Shown here: piece by piece, positions 38,198 through 47,453 of the stretch | Layout: each line of letters starts with the position of its first letter | Position numbering within the stretch: position 1 is the stretch's first letter | Source: Methylobacterium gossipiicola | Lineage (GTDB): Bacteria; Pseudomonadota; Alphaproteobacteria; Rhizobiales; Beijerinckiaceae | Direction of reading: 5' to 3' | Assembly (NCBI RefSeq): GCF_900113485.1 | Contig: NZ_FOPM01000002.1 | Coordinates: forward strand, 248,001-312,000 | Length of the DNA: 64,000 nucleotides | The notes under the pieces: model-generated | The model's database searches: none | The model's input: only the letters and a program-made list of their open reading frames with translations | Told to the model about the DNA's origin: nothing | Made by a program: the position numbers and the translations under genes

Positions 38198-39289
38198 TTA
38201 CGCCTCCGGCTCGTCCTGGCCGCCGAACAGTCCGAACTGTCCTGGCGCCTCCCGCCGCGGCTCGGGAAATCCCATGTGGCGGAAGGCGTGCGGCGTCAGC
38301 ATCCGACCACGCGGCGTGCGCTGCACGAAGCCTTTCTGGATGAGATAGGGCTCGATGATGTCCTCGATGGCGTCGCGCGGCTCGGAGAGGGCCGCCGCGA
38401 TGGTCTCGATGCCCACGGGACCGCCGTTGAAGGATTTCGCGATCATCGTGAGGTACTTGCGGTCCATCACGTCGAGGCCGGCCGGATCGACGTCGAGGAG
38501 TTGCAGCGCCCGGTCGGCGATGGCGCGGGTCACCGTCGGGGCATCGGCCACGATGGCGAAGTCCCGCACCCGGCGCAGGAGACGCCCGGCGATGCGCGGG
38601 GTGCCGCGCGCGCGCTTGGCGATCTCGTTGGCCCCCTCCTCCGACATGCCGAGGCCGAGCACCCGCGCGCCGCGCCGGACGATGAGTTCGAGTTCGTCCA
38701 CGTCGTAGAATTCGAGGCGGATCGGGATACCGAAGCGGTCGCGCAGCGGCGTCGTCAGCAGGCCGGCGCGGGTGGTGGCCCCCACCAGGGTGAATTTCGG
38801 CAGCTCGATCTTCACCGAGCGCGCTGCCGGGCCTTCGCCGATGATGAGGTCGAGCTGATAATCCTCCATGGCCGGATAGAGAATTTCCTCCACCGCCGGA
38901 TTGAGGCGGTGGATCTCGTCGATGAAGAGCACGTCGCGCTCTTCGAGATTGGTGAGCTGGGCGGCGAGATCGCCGGCCTTCGCGATGACCGGGCCGGAGG
39001 TGGAGCGGAAGTTCACCCCGAGTTCGCGGGCGACGATCTGCGCCAGGGTGGTCTTGCCGAGCCCCGGCGGCCCGACGAACAGCACGTGGTCCAGGGCCGA
39101 GCCGGTCTTCTTCGCCGACTCGATGAAGATGCTCATATTGGCCCGCGCCGCCCGTTGGCCGATGAATTCGGCGAGACTCAGGGGGCGAATCGACGATTCG
39201 AGGTCGTCCTCCCGGCGCTCCGGGGTCAGGAGCGAGTCCGGCAGCGGGTGCAGGGTCGGCGATTTCGGGGGTTTCGGCGGCTTGCTCAC
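38198..39289 (-). CDS. ruvB: Holliday junction branch-migration ATPase RuvB
   Basis: 363 residues, AAA+ motor. N-terminal [26 protein letters not shown], Walker [13 protein letters not shown], Walker [12 protein letters not shown], sensor [18 protein letters not shown], and a C-terminal winged helix ending [13 protein letters not shown]. It is separated from ruvA by bfd, bfr and a broken Uma2 gene, but keeps its link to ybgC-tol. Confidence 0.98.
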   Translation of the reverse strand: MSKPPKPPKSPTLHPLPDSLLTPERREDDLESSIRPLSLAEFIGQRAARANMSIFIESAKKTGSALDHVLFVGPPGLGKTTLAQIVARELGVNFRSTSGPVIAKAGDLAAQLTNLEERDVLFIDEIHRLNPAVEEILYPAMEDYQLDLIIGEGPAARSVKIELPKFTLVGATTRAGLLTTPLRDRFGIPIRLEFYDVDELELIVRRGARVLGLGMSEEGANEIAKRARGTPRIAGRLLRRVRDFAIVADAPTVTRAIADRALQLLDVDPAGLDVMDRKYLTMIAKSFNGGPVGIETIAAALSEPRDAIEDIIEPYLIQKGFVQRTPRGRMLTPHAFRHMGFPEPRREAPGQFGLFGGQDEPEA

Positions 39290-39414
39290 ACGGGCTCCCG
39301 GCGGGCCCGGCGGGGCCTCATGTCCAGCATCTGTTCTCCGGGCCGATGTCGCACACCGGGACGTTTCGCGCTACATTCGCGCCAGCGGCGACCGGCCGCC
39401 CGGGAACGCGCGCC

Positions 39415-40006
39415 ATGGGCAACGCCTCCGCCGATTTCGAAACCATGGCGTTCGACGATTCCGAGGAATTGCTGGCCGACAAGCCGCGCAACGAGCGCTG
39501 GGAACTGATCGGCGGGCGTGTCGTCCGGATGATGGTGCGCGCCTGGTGGGAGCACGCGCAGATCGTTCAGAACGTCGCGCGCCATCTCGGCAATCGCTTC
39601 GAGGACGTGAATTCGCCCTGCCGGGTGTTTACGGAGACATTCCACCTCAAGAGTCGCCCCCTCGACGCGGCGATGCTGCCCGATGTCCTGGTCGCCTGTG
39701 GCGACCTCGAACCGGGGGCGACGTCATTTGACAATCCCACGGTGCTGTTCGAGGTGCTTTCCCCCGAAACGGAAGCTCGCGACCGCTTCGAAATATGGCG
39801 GATCTACCAGCAATTTCCTGCGCTCCGGCACTATGTTGTCGTCGCGCGGGACCGGCCCCATCTAGAAGTCTACGACCGGGTGGACGGTGTACGGTGTGTA
39901 GAACGGGTTTCGCGTCCTCGACGGACTGGACGCGGCTCTCGACCTTCCGGCGATCCGCGTGTCTCTCCCGCTTCACGCAATTTACCGGCGGGTCTTTTCC
40001 GGCTAA
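39415..40006 (+). pseudogene. Uma2-family endonuclease-like gene, frameshifted near its 3' end
   Basis: The N-terminal ~160 codons read as a Uma2 (DUF820) PD-(D/E)XK-fold protein: ELLADKPRNERWELIGGRVV, LPDVLVACGD, VLFEVLSPETEARDRFEI and HLEVYDRVDG. Then the frame turns Arg/Pro-rich and runs on into bfr. The expected end (GFRVLDGLDAALDLPAIRV...HAIYRRVFSG, stop 40004-40006) lies in the +1 frame from 39905. A one-base insertion (or two-base loss) at about 39880-39905, near the GGTGTACGGTGTGTA doublet, explains it. Family function is unproven. Confidence 0.85.
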
Positions 40007-40043
40007 CGTCCCGCGGCGCGCGAGGCGCCGCGGGGGCATCACA

Positions 40044-40541
40044 TCAATCGGCTTCCGGCGCGATGGCCTCGAGGCCGCCGATGTGCTTCTGCGCGTAGAG
40101 CGGCAGGCCGATCTGCTTGATCAGTTCGAGCTGCGTCTCGAGGAAGTCGATATGGCCCTCCTCGTCGGCGGCCAGCGCTTCGAACAGGTTCTTCGACACG
40201 CGGTCGTTGATCGAGTCGCAGTACTGCGCGGCTTCGAGGTAGAGCGCGCGCGCCTCGGTCTCGGCGGCGAGATCGCACTCGATGATTTCCTGCACGTTCT
40301 GGCCGATCCGCAGCGGATCGAGTTCCTGCAGGTTCGGGAAGCCGTCGAGGAACAGAATGCGATCGACGAAGCGATCGGCGTGCTGCATCTCTTCGATGGA
40401 TTCCTTGCGCCAGAACTTGGCGAGATCGATGTAACCCCAGTCATTGAGCATGCGGAAATGGAGCCAGTACTGGCTCACCGCCGTCAGTTCGCTGCGCAGT
40501 CCCCGATTGAGGTACTCGACGACCTTCGCATCACCCTTCAT
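40044..40541 (-). CDS. bfr: bacterioferritin
   Basis: 165 residues from [21 protein letters not shown]. Ferroxidase ligands Glu18, Glu51 and His54 and the haem ligand Met52 are at canonical positions; Glu/His of the second half are in [10 protein letters not shown] and [13 protein letters not shown]. It stores iron in a 24-mer in the cytoplasm. It follows bfd by 60 nt on the same strand, giving an iron store-and-release pair. Confidence 0.97.
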   Translation of the reverse strand: MKGDAKVVEYLNRGLRSELTAVSQYWLHFRMLNDWGYIDLAKFWRKESIEEMQHADRFVDRILFLDGFPNLQELDPLRIGQNVQEIIECDLAAETEARALYLEAAQYCDSINDRVSKNLFEALAADEEGHIDFLETQLELIKQIGLPLYAQKHIGGLEAIAPEAD

Positions 40542-40601
40542 CCGCCCAATCTCCCTTGAGGCATTGCAGCCGGAAGGGAACGTGGCGTCCCGTATGGACG
40601 C

Positions 40602-40871
40602 TCAGGCGGCGATCCCCTCCTCCGCTGTTTGGACCTTGACCAAACTACAGCCCGTTGCGCAACCCGTGGAGCACGCATGGGTTGCCTCATCGAGGGCGGC
40701 CTGCAGCGCAGTCTGCATGATCGACCGGATGGTCCGGGCGCAACGTCCGCATTTCGGACTGCACCCAAGGCAGGCCTGAACCTGGGCCGGCGTACGCGGG
40801 CAATCGGGACCGCGATGGAGGCACGCACGCACGGCGTTGTCGGACAGGACGTTACAGGAGCAGACGATCAT
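40602..40871 (-). CDS. bfd: bacterioferritin-associated ferredoxin
   Basis: 89 residues of the BFD-like [2Fe-2S] family. Ligands Cys4, Cys6, Cys41 and Cys44 (MIVCSCNVLSD; CSPKCGRCARTI). It delivers electrons to bacterioferritin haem for iron release. The C-terminal ~20 residues contain extra cysteines (HACSTGCATGCSLVK), unusual for Bfd. An AT-rich upstream region carries an Irr-box-like sequence. Confidence 0.9.
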   Translation of the reverse strand: MIVCSCNVLSDNAVRACLHRGPDCPRTPAQVQACLGCSPKCGRCARTIRSIMQTALQAALDEATHACSTGCATGCSLVKVQTAEEGIAA

Positions 40872-40952
40872 GCGGAATCGGAACTCGCGCTAGGCATCGT
40901 GCCGGTGGGGAAGATCCAGAGTCATGACCCCGTTCTTCGATGGAACGCTAGA

Positions 40953-40984
40953 TTAGAACAATTGAAAACTGCAACATTTTCAAT
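40953..40984 (-). promoter_or_regulatory. candidate Irr (ICE) box and dyad upstream of bfd-bfr
   Basis: ATTAGAACAATTGAAAA (40953-40969) matches the ICE consensus TTTAGAA-N3-TTCTAAA at 11 of 14 defined positions by eye. A perfect dyad TTGAAAA/TTTTCAA with an 8-nt spacer (40963-40984) overlaps it. It lies ~80-115 nt before the bfd start in an AT-rich island. Confidence 0.45.
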
Positions 40985-41074
40985 ACCTTAGCGTGCTCCC
41001 GCCTTTCTGACAAGCGGCGGGCGAAACGTCAAGCGCACAATCGCATTGTGCGCGATGGAATTCTCCAAAGCCTC

Positions 41075-41692
41075 TCACCGGGCCAATTCGCGAAGCCCCA
41101 ATCGAATCAGCGTCTTGGCTTCCGCCCCTTCGCCCGCACCAGCCAGCACGGCCGCGATGGCGGCGGAGGCTTGGACCGGGGCGTAGCCGAGATTGACCAG
41201 GGCCGAGACCGCGTCGGCAACGGGCTGCGGCGCGGAGCGATCCGCGACGGACCCGTTCAGGGCGATGACGGAGGGGTCGATGGGCGCATAGGCCGGGGCC
41301 TTGTCCTTGAGTTCGGCCACGAGGCGGGCAGCGAGGCGCGGGCCGACGCCGGGCGCGCGGGCGACGGCGGCCTTGTCCCCCATGGCGATGGCCGAGGCGA
41401 GGGCTTCGGGCTCCAGCACGGAGAGCAGACCGAGGGCGACCTTGGAGCCGACCCCCTGGACGGTCTGGAGCAGGCGGAACCACTCGCGCTCGGGATCGGA
41501 GCGGAATCCGTAGAGACGGATCATGTCCTCGCGGACATGGGTGTCGATGGCGAGCTGCGCCGGTTCGCCGACGGGCGGCAAGCGCTGCAGCGTCCGCGCC
41601 GAACAATGCACCACGTAGCCGACGCCCTGGACGTCGAGGATCACGAAATCCTCACCGTAGGAATCCACCACACCCTTCAGCTTGCCGATCAT
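41075..41692 (-). CDS. ruvA: Holliday junction branch-migration protein RuvA
   Basis: 205 residues. The N-terminal OB domain starts [31 protein letters not shown]. HhH motifs include [15 protein letters not shown] and [21 protein letters not shown]-terminal RuvB-binding three-helix domain follows ([22 protein letters not shown]). The tetramer grips the junction and loads RuvB. It is detached from ruvB by bfd/bfr. Confidence 0.97.
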   Translation of the reverse strand: MIGKLKGVVDSYGEDFVILDVQGVGYVVHCSARTLQRLPPVGEPAQLAIDTHVREDMIRLYGFRSDPEREWFRLLQTVQGVGSKVALGLLSVLEPEALASAIAMGDKAAVARAPGVGPRLAARLVAELKDKAPAYAPIDPSVIALNGSVADRSAPQPVADAVSALVNLGYAPVQASAAIAAVLAGAGEGAEAKTLIRLGLRELAR

Positions 41693-41763
41693 GCGAAGTC
41701 ACTTATCAGAGGGGACGGAGCACCGTCCGGGGGATGGCCGGGCGGCCGGCAGAGGGGAACAGC

Positions 41764-42426
41764 ATGAAGCGCGGATCCGTCGTCACAAAGTCTCGAACGA
41801 GCCCGCGCGTTGCCCTGCGCAGTACCATCGTTCTCGCCCTGATGCTGTCGGGGGCCGCCCGCGCCCAGGACGCGGCGCCGCCCGCCCCAACCACCGATCC
41901 GACGCAGGTCCGCTCCGGCGCCTACCGCCTCGATTCGGCCCACGGCAAGATCACGTGGTCGCTCAGCCATCTCGGCTTCTCGACCTATTACGGGGCGATC
42001 ACCGACGTCTCCGCCGAGGCGACCCTCGACGCCAAGGCGCCGGGGTCGAGCCGCATCACCGTCACCATCGGCACGCCAAGCATCACCGGCCTCAACGACA
42101 AGCTCGACGCGCATCTGAAAAGCCCGGATTTCTTCGACACCCCCAAATTCCCCACGGCGACCTTCGTCAGCACGAGCGTGGAGCCGACGAGCCCCACGAC
42201 GGCACGCGTCAACGGCACCCTCACCCTGAAGGGCGTCACCAAGCCGATCTCGTTCGATGCCACCTTCAACCAAGCTGGCCTGCACCCCGTCGACAAGCTC
42301 TACACCGTCGGCTTCGACGGCCGGGCAGTGATCAAACGCTCGGATTTCGGCATCACTGCCTATCTGCCGATGGTGGGCGACGAGGTGACCCTGCGCCTCG
42401 AAGGCGAGTTCAAGGCGGTGCCTTAA
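41764..42426 (+). CDS. YceI-family exported lipid-binding protein
   Basis: 220 residues from MKRGSVVTKSRTS, GAGGGGAA before the ATG. Signal peptide ends about AARA-QD (residue 34). The mature YceI lipocalin-like fold shows YRLDSAHGKITWSLSHLGFSTYYGAI, LKSPDFFDTPKFPTATFVS, and VNGTLTLKGVTKPISFDATF. YceI proteins bind isoprenoid-type lipids in the periplasm. It is inserted in opposite orientation between ruvC and ruvA. Confidence 0.92.
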   Translation: MKRGSVVTKSRTSPRVALRSTIVLALMLSGAARAQDAAPPAPTTDPTQVRSGAYRLDSAHGKITWSLSHLGFSTYYGAITDVSAEATLDAKAPGSSRITVTIGTPSITGLNDKLDAHLKSPDFFDTPKFPTATFVSTSVEPTSPTTARVNGTLTLKGVTKPISFDATFNQAGLHPVDKLYTVGFDGRAVIKRSDFGITAYLPMVGDEVTLRLEGEFKAVP

Positions 42427-42531
42427 GTTCGGGTTCCAAGGACCAAGCCCTTCGCGGGTCCAGGCAAGTTGTCGGGCTCCGCCCGACACCCGCCGAAGGG
42501 ATGATCCCTACGGGATCCCGGGCTTGAAGGC

Positions 42532-43098
42532 TCAGGCTTTCGCGAGGGCGGCGGCGATGCGGGCGGCAGCCAGGGCGCTCACGCCCGGCATCGGGGCGTG
42601 GCGGCGGGTGAGCGCCTGCGAGGCGCGGTGATTGGCGTGGGTGACCGCGATGGCGAGGGCGTCGGCGGCATCCGCCGTCTTGAACTCGGCCTTCGGCATC
42701 AGGAACTTCACCATCGCCTGAATCTGGACCTTGTCGGCGTGTCCGGCGCCGCAGACCGTCTTCTTCACGAGGTTCGCGGCGTATTCGGACACCGGCAGTC
42801 CAGCCAAGGCCGGCACCAGCAACGCGACGGCGCGGGCGTGCCCGAGCTTCAGCGTCGCCTGGGCATCCTTGTTGACGAAGGTCTCCTCCACGGCGACCTC
42901 ATCGGGCGCAAAGCCCCGGACCACCCGGCTGATGCCCTCGTGCAACTCGCGCAGGCGCAACGCCAGGGGCAGGTCCCCGTCCGACGTCACCACCCCGCAA
43001 TCGACATAGGCGAGCTTCGTCCCCGTGACGGTGACGACGCCCCAGCCGGTGCGGCGCAGTCCGGGATCGATGCCGAGGATGCGGACGGGTTCGGTCAT
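42532..43098 (-). CDS. ruvC: Holliday junction resolvase RuvC
   Basis: 188 residues from [22 protein letters not shown]. Catalytic acidic residues are visible in [28 protein letters not shown] and the final [16 protein letters not shown]. It cuts Holliday junctions. The 36 additional upstream codons overlap hairpin-rich DNA and lack conserved sequence. Order ruvC-(yceI)-ruvA is kept, with the yceI insertion. Confidence 0.97.
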   Translation of the reverse strand: MTEPVRILGIDPGLRRTGWGVVTVTGTKLAYVDCGVVTSDGDLPLALRLRELHEGISRVVRGFAPDEVAVEETFVNKDAQATLKLGHARAVALLVPALAGLPVSEYAANLVKKTVCGAGHADKVQIQAMVKFLMPKAEFKTADAADALAIAVTHANHRASQALTRRHAPMPGVSALAAARIAAALAKA

Positions 43099-43229
43099 GC
43101 ACGGTGAAGCCCTGGGGCGCCCATCGCCCTCACGTCGAGCGTTAGGCACATACCGTGAACGAGGGGTTTCACGAAACCCCCTGCCGTGAACGAGAGGCTT
43201 CGCCAACCCCCGCCCCGCGAAACGCGAAT

Positions 43230-43256
43230 GGCGCGGCCCCGTGAGGGACCGCGCCG
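43230..43256 (-). terminator. hairpin after glnII
   Basis: On the minus strand: GGCGCGGTCCC, TCAC, GGGGCCGCGCC, followed by ATTCG. It lies 26 nt downstream of the glnII stop. Confidence 0.6.
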
Positions 43257-43281
43257 CAGGAAGGCGTCAGGCGGGTTCGCT

Positions 43282-44322
43282 TCAGGCCGCAGCCGAGACA
43301 CCGGCGGTGGTCGGCACCGACGCGATGGTCTTCAGGATCTGCGACGCGATCTGGTAGGGGTCCCCCTGGCTGTTGGGACGGCGGTCTTCCAGATAGCCCT
43401 TGTACTCGTTGTTGACGAAGCTGTGCGGCACGCGGATCGAGGCGCCGCGATCGGCCACGCCGTAACTGAACTGGTCGATGGCCGCGGTCTCGTGCTTGCC
43501 CGTCAGACGCATGTGGTTGTCGGGGCCGTAGACGGCGATGTGATCGTCGAGATTCTCCTTGAAGGCGGCCATCAGCGCCTCGAAGTAGGCCTTGCCGCCC
43601 ACCGTGCGCAGGTGCTCCGTGGAGAAGTTGGCGTGCATGCCGGAGCCGTTCCAGTCGGTCGCGCCGAGCGGCTTGCAATGGTACTCGACGTCGATCTCGT
43701 ACTGCTCGCACAGGCGCTGGAGGAGATAGCGGGCGACCCACATCTCGTCGGCGGCCTTCTTGGAGCCCTTGCCGAAGATCTGGAACTCCCACTGGCCCTT
43801 GGCCACCTCGGCGTTGATGCCCTCGTGGTTGATGCCGGCGTCGAGGCAAAGGTCGAGGTGCTCCTCGACGATCTTGCGGGCGATGGGGCCGACATTGCTG
43901 TAGCCGACGCCGCAATAATACGGACCCTGCGGCGCGGGATAGCCGGTGGCGGGGAAGCCAAGCGGACGACCGTCCTTGTAGAAGAAGTATTCCTGCTCGA
44001 AACCGAACCAGGCGCCGTCGTCATCCAGGATGGTGGCGCGCTTGTTCGAGGGGTGCGGGGTGACGCCATCGGGCATCATCACTTCGCACATGACCAGGAC
44101 GCCGTTCTTACGGGTCGAATCGGGGAAGTGGCGCACGGGCTTGAGCATGCAGTCGGACGAGCCACCCTCGGCCTGCAGGGTCGAGCTGCCGTCGAAGCCC
44201 CACATGGGGAGCTGCTCGAGGGTCGGGAAGCTGTCGAACTCTTTGATCTGCGTCTTGCCGCGCAGGTTGGGAACGGGCGTGTAGCCGTCCAACCAGATAT
44301 ACTCGAGTTTGTACTTCGTCAT
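43282..44322 (-). CDS. glnII: type II (eukaryote-like) glutamine synthetase
   Basis: 346 residues from MTKYKLEYIWLDGYTPVPNLRGKTQ. GSII features: beta-grasp start, MWGFDGSSTLQAEGGSSD, WFGFEQEYFFYKDGRPLG, EHLDLCLDAGINHEGINAEVAKGQWEFQ, and DWNGSGMHANFST. It makes glutamine from glutamate, ammonia and ATP. GSII is not adenylylated, so control is transcriptional. A sigma-54 promoter match lies about 85 nt upstream. Confidence 0.96.
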   Translation of the reverse strand: MTKYKLEYIWLDGYTPVPNLRGKTQIKEFDSFPTLEQLPMWGFDGSSTLQAEGGSSDCMLKPVRHFPDSTRKNGVLVMCEVMMPDGVTPHPSNKRATILDDDGAWFGFEQEYFFYKDGRPLGFPATGYPAPQGPYYCGVGYSNVGPIARKIVEEHLDLCLDAGINHEGINAEVAKGQWEFQIFGKGSKKAADEMWVARYLLQRLCEQYEIDVEYHCKPLGATDWNGSGMHANFSTEHLRTVGGKAYFEALMAAFKENLDDHIAVYGPDNHMRLTGKHETAAIDQFSYGVADRGASIRVPHSFVNNEYKGYLEDRRPNSQGDPYQIASQILKTIASVPTTAGVSAAA

Positions 44323-44810
44323 CGTGAAGTCTCGCTTTCGTTCGAGAGACGGACCGGCGGCAAGCACGGACCTTCGGCGCCTCAGGGAACTACCGCCTCC
44401 CGTTAGGCATTTCCTGTGCCAACTTCGCTTCTCACCCCGACACGCCGCCGTCACCCGTCCTACCTCCGCTTCTGCGGGATTTGCTCCGATCCGGGCAAGT
44501 TCGCCGCCACGGTCGCCCACGAAGCGGGCATAATGCCTATTTTATGATCAATAAGCCCGAATGCTGCGATCATAAGCAGAATTTAACGGTCAAACCCATA
44601 GTCTCATTGAGGCGAAATCAGGATACGCGGCCCTGGGATCTTGGATCACGGACTATCGCCCGCCAAATTTGCAATCATCGCCCTGCGCATATTTCCGGCA
44701 AATGGCGGTTTTATTCGCATTCCCACGCGCAATGCCGGCGGGGATGGCCTATGTTGCGTTCCGTATCCATGAGGGATCACCGGCCCCGCCACGCAAGGAG
44801 TCCGAGTTCG
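44323..44810. other. divergent regulatory region glnII / DUF2735 gene
   Basis: 488 nt with no gene. It contains the sigma-54 promoter match for glnII and an AT-rich dyad TTATGATC (44542-44549) / GATCATAA (44568-44575) with an 18-nt spacer. No TGCACC-type NtrC site could be identified by eye. No sigma-54 match was found for the plus-strand gene. Confidence 0.5.
44407..44421 (-). promoter_or_regulatory. sigma-54 (-24/-12) promoter match for glnII
   Basis: The minus strand reads TGGCACAGGAAATGC. GG and GC are separated by exactly 10 nt, and TGGCAC matches the -24 element fully. The -12 element is ATGC rather than TTGC. A start site near 44396 would give a ~75-nt leader. glnII of rhizobia is known to be NtrC/sigma-54 controlled. 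Confidence 0.65.
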
Positions 44811-45005
44811 ATGACACCGTCCGCCACCCGCGAAACCGCCAAGATCTATGCCTTTCCCACCGGGGGTCGTCTCGGTCTGGACCGTCGCGAAGCCGGTCGC
44901 CCGGTCGTGGACGCGAAAGCGGCACCGGCCGGTCCGGTGGTTCCCGCCCTGTGCGGCTATCACGAAGCCGCCCTCATGGACGCTGATCGCTCGCGCAAAT
45001 CCTGA
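44811..45005 (+). CDS. DUF2735 family small protein
   Basis: 64 residues from MTPSATRETAKIYAFPTGGR. The core AKIYxFPxGGR near residue 10 and the later GYHEAALMDA match DUF2735, a small Hyphomicrobiales family often next to glnII. AAGGAG lies about 10 nt upstream. Role unknown; divergent position from glnII suggests shared nitrogen control. Confidence 0.75.
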   Translation: MTPSATRETAKIYAFPTGGRLGLDRREAGRPVVDAKAAPAGPVVPALCGYHEAALMDADRSRKS

Positions 45006-45013
45006 CGGGCCGG

Positions 45014-45970
45014 TCAGAGCCCGAAGATCGACCAGCCAAGCCGCTTGGTGAGGGTTTCGAGGGCGATGCGGCCGAGATGGGAATTGCCCGAGGCATCGAG
45101 GCCGGGCGACCAGACGGCGATGGAGGCACGCCCCGGCGCCACCGCCAGGATGCCGCCGCCGACGCCGCTCTTGCCCGGCAGGCCGACGCGGTAGGCGAAT
45201 TCGCCGGAGCCGTCGTAGTGACCGCAGGTGAGCATCACGGCGTTGATGCGCCGGGCCCGCTCGGCCGAGACCACGGAATACCCCGTCGATGGGCTTCGTC
45301 CCGAATGCGCGAGGAAGCGTCCCGCCATGGCCAGTTGCCGGCAGGTCATCGCGATGGCGCAGTGGTGGAAGTAGACGCCGAGGGTGAAATCCACCGGATT
45401 GTCGATGACGCCGTAGGACTTCATGTAATTGGCGAGGGCCATGTTGCGGAACCCCGTGCGGAGTTCGGACGCCGCCACCGCCTCGTCGATGGTGATGCTC
45501 GGGTCCTCGGCGACGAACTGCATGAAACGCAGGATTTCGCCCAGGGCCTCGCGTGGCTGATGCCCCGACAGGATCACGTCGGTCACCGCAATGGCGCCGG
45601 CATTGATGAAGGGATTGCGCGGAATGCCGCGCTCGCGCTCCAACTGGACGATGGAGTTGAACGGGCTGCCCGAGGGCTCGCGCCCGACCCGGCGCCACAG
45701 GCGGTCGCCGACCATGCCGAGGGCGAGGGTGAGGGTGAACACCTTCGAGATGCTTTGGATCGAGAACGCCACGTCGGCGTCGCCCCCGGCCGCCACCGTG
45801 CCGTCGGCGTCGATGACTACAAGGCCGAAGGCACCGGCATCGACCCGAGCGAGTTCCGGGATGTAGGTCGCGACCTCGCCCCGGTCGGGCCGCGCCCGCA
45901 TCTCCTCGGCGATCTCCCGCACCACGGTTTGCAGGTCGGGGGTTGGGCTATACGGCACGGGCGGTCTCAC
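45014..45970 (-). CDS. glsA: glutaminase
   Basis: 318 residues, serine-dependent beta-lactamase-like glutaminase. Catalytic S73-I-S-K76, then [57 protein letters not shown] and GKSGVGGGI. It converts glutamine to glutamate and ammonia in the cytoplasm. It sits 8 nt from the convergent DUF2735 gene and close to glnII: opposite glutamine reactions side by side. Confidence 0.95.
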   Translation of the reverse strand: MRPPVPYSPTPDLQTVVREIAEEMRARPDRGEVATYIPELARVDAGAFGLVVIDADGTVAAGGDADVAFSIQSISKVFTLTLALGMVGDRLWRRVGREPSGSPFNSIVQLERERGIPRNPFINAGAIAVTDVILSGHQPREALGEILRFMQFVAEDPSITIDEAVAASELRTGFRNMALANYMKSYGVIDNPVDFTLGVYFHHCAIAMTCRQLAMAGRFLAHSGRSPSTGYSVVSAERARRINAVMLTCGHYDGSGEFAYRVGLPGKSGVGGGILAVAPGRASIAVWSPGLDASGNSHLGRIALETLTKRLGWSIFGL

Positions 45971-46042
45971 GCGGTCTGACGGGCGGCCATCCCCGACGCA
46001 ACGAAGCTGCCAAGCTTTCTCGACGCGAACTCCGCCGAACCG

Positions 46043-46789
46043 TCAACCGGCCAGCTTCTCCATCAGGGCATCCGAGAGGGTGAAGTTCACGAAGACGTTC
46101 TGCACGTCGTCCTGATCTTCGATCACCTCGACGAGGCGCATGAGCTTCTCGCCGGTCTCGTCGTCGACCTCGATGGTGTTCTGTGCCTTCCAGATCAGGG
46201 CCGTGCGGCGGGGTTCGCCGAACCGCGCCTCGAGGGCTTTCGACACCTCGCCGTAGGCCTCCTGGGCGCAGGTGACCTCGTGGCCATCGGCGTCCGAGCG
46301 GACGTCGTCGGCGCCGGCCTCGATGGCGGCCTCCAGCATGGTGTCGGCATCCGCCACGTGGGCGTCGAACGCAACCACGCCGACATGGTCGAACATGAAC
46401 GAGACGGCACCGGTCTCGGCGAGACTGCCGCCGGACTTGGTGAAGGCCGAGCGCACGTCGGAGGCGGTGCGGTTGCGGTTGTCCGTCTGCGCCTCGACGA
46501 TGAGGGCGGCGCCGCCGGGGCCGTAGCCCTCGTAGCGGATCTCGTCGTAATTCTCCGAATCCGCGCTCTGGGCCTTCTTGATGGCGCGCTCGATGTTGTC
46601 CTTGGGCACGTTCTCGGCCCGAGCCGCGATGATGGCGGCCCGCAGGCGGGCGTTCATGGCCGGATCGGGCAGGCCGAGCTTGGCCGCGACGGTGATTTCG
46701 CGGGCGAGCTTGCCGAAGATCTTCGAGCGGACCGCATCGACGCGGCCCTTGCGGTGCATGATGTTCTTGAACTGGGAATGGCCGGCCAT
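46043..46789 (-). CDS. YebC/PmpR-family translational/transcriptional regulator
   Basis: 248 residues from [25 protein letters not shown], the typical start of this family. Later [31 protein letters not shown]. Family members either bind DNA or relieve ribosome stalling at proline runs. It is commonly found just upstream of ruvC; here glsA, a DUF2735 gene and glnII intervene. Confidence 0.95.
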   Translation of the reverse strand: MAGHSQFKNIMHRKGRVDAVRSKIFGKLAREITVAAKLGLPDPAMNARLRAAIIAARAENVPKDNIERAIKKAQSADSENYDEIRYEGYGPGGAALIVEAQTDNRNRTASDVRSAFTKSGGSLAETGAVSFMFDHVGVVAFDAHVADADTMLEAAIEAGADDVRSDADGHEVTCAQEAYGEVSKALEARFGEPRRTALIWKAQNTIEVDDETGEKLMRLVEVIEDQDDVQNVFVNFTLSDALMEKLAG

Positions 46790-47453
46790 GGCGTGACGGA
46801 CTCTTCGATAAGGGGCGGCGCCGGAGGAGAGCGTCCTCGACGGCGCGGGAACACGGTAAGGGGCGGCGTTTATAGGCCGGGGCGGTGCGACGTGGCAACG
46901 CGGGCGCCCGCCGGACGTTGACGGCAATGGAGACTCCGATCCGCTCGCGATCCCCCACCCCGAGGCCCGCGACGCCGCCCGATCCCACCCGCCCGGCGGC
47001 GGGCCGGGGACGGCTCGGCCTCGCGGCGATCCTCGGCCTCATCGCCGGCGCCGTCCTGTTCCCTACTCCGGCCCGGGGACGAACGGGGGAGCAAGCGGAT
47101 GCGACCCCCGTCGGCGGGCGACACCGAACCCGGCCGGAACCTTAGACTTACGCCGGCCGCACCCCGCGCAAATCGGCCGCGCGGTGGGGCCGCTCTCCGG
47201 AAGAGCGCGACGCCGGCGACGAGGCGGATGCGCGTTCGGGCCGTCGCGTGGCGGTCATTGCCGCCTCAAAGCCACACCGAGCCCCCCACGGACGACGACC
47301 GCACGGTCAAGGCGTTGCATAAGCGCGCCATAAACAGCATCACGCGATCCAGATTTCCGGGCCGTTCGGATCGCCATCCCGCCGATGGGGCGAACCGAAG
47401 AGTCGGCCGTTCGACGCCGCCCGAAATCGCTCAGCACAAGAGAAAACCCTATT
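46790..47453. other. 664-nt intergenic region, no firm gene
   Basis: It lies between yebC (minus) and the glutathione-linked dehydrogenase (plus). One 72-codon frame (46927-47145, [10 protein letters not shown]... with a hydrophobic [16 protein letters not shown]) could be a small exported peptide, but has no ribosome binding site and a Pro/Arg-rich context. Otherwise nothing recognisable. Confidence 0.4.

Noticed and set aside
40943..40960. GAAC...GAAC as a second LexA box near bfd
   Set aside because: The spacer is 9 nt, not 7.
44701..44760. Possible sigma-54 promoter for the DUF2735 gene
   Set aside because: GG and GC pairs are present, but spacings are 11 or 8 rather than 10 nt.
46927..47145. 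72-codon small exported peptide
   Set aside because: No ribosome binding site, and Pro/Arg-rich sequence around a single hydrophobic stretch; kept only as a note in the intergenic entry.
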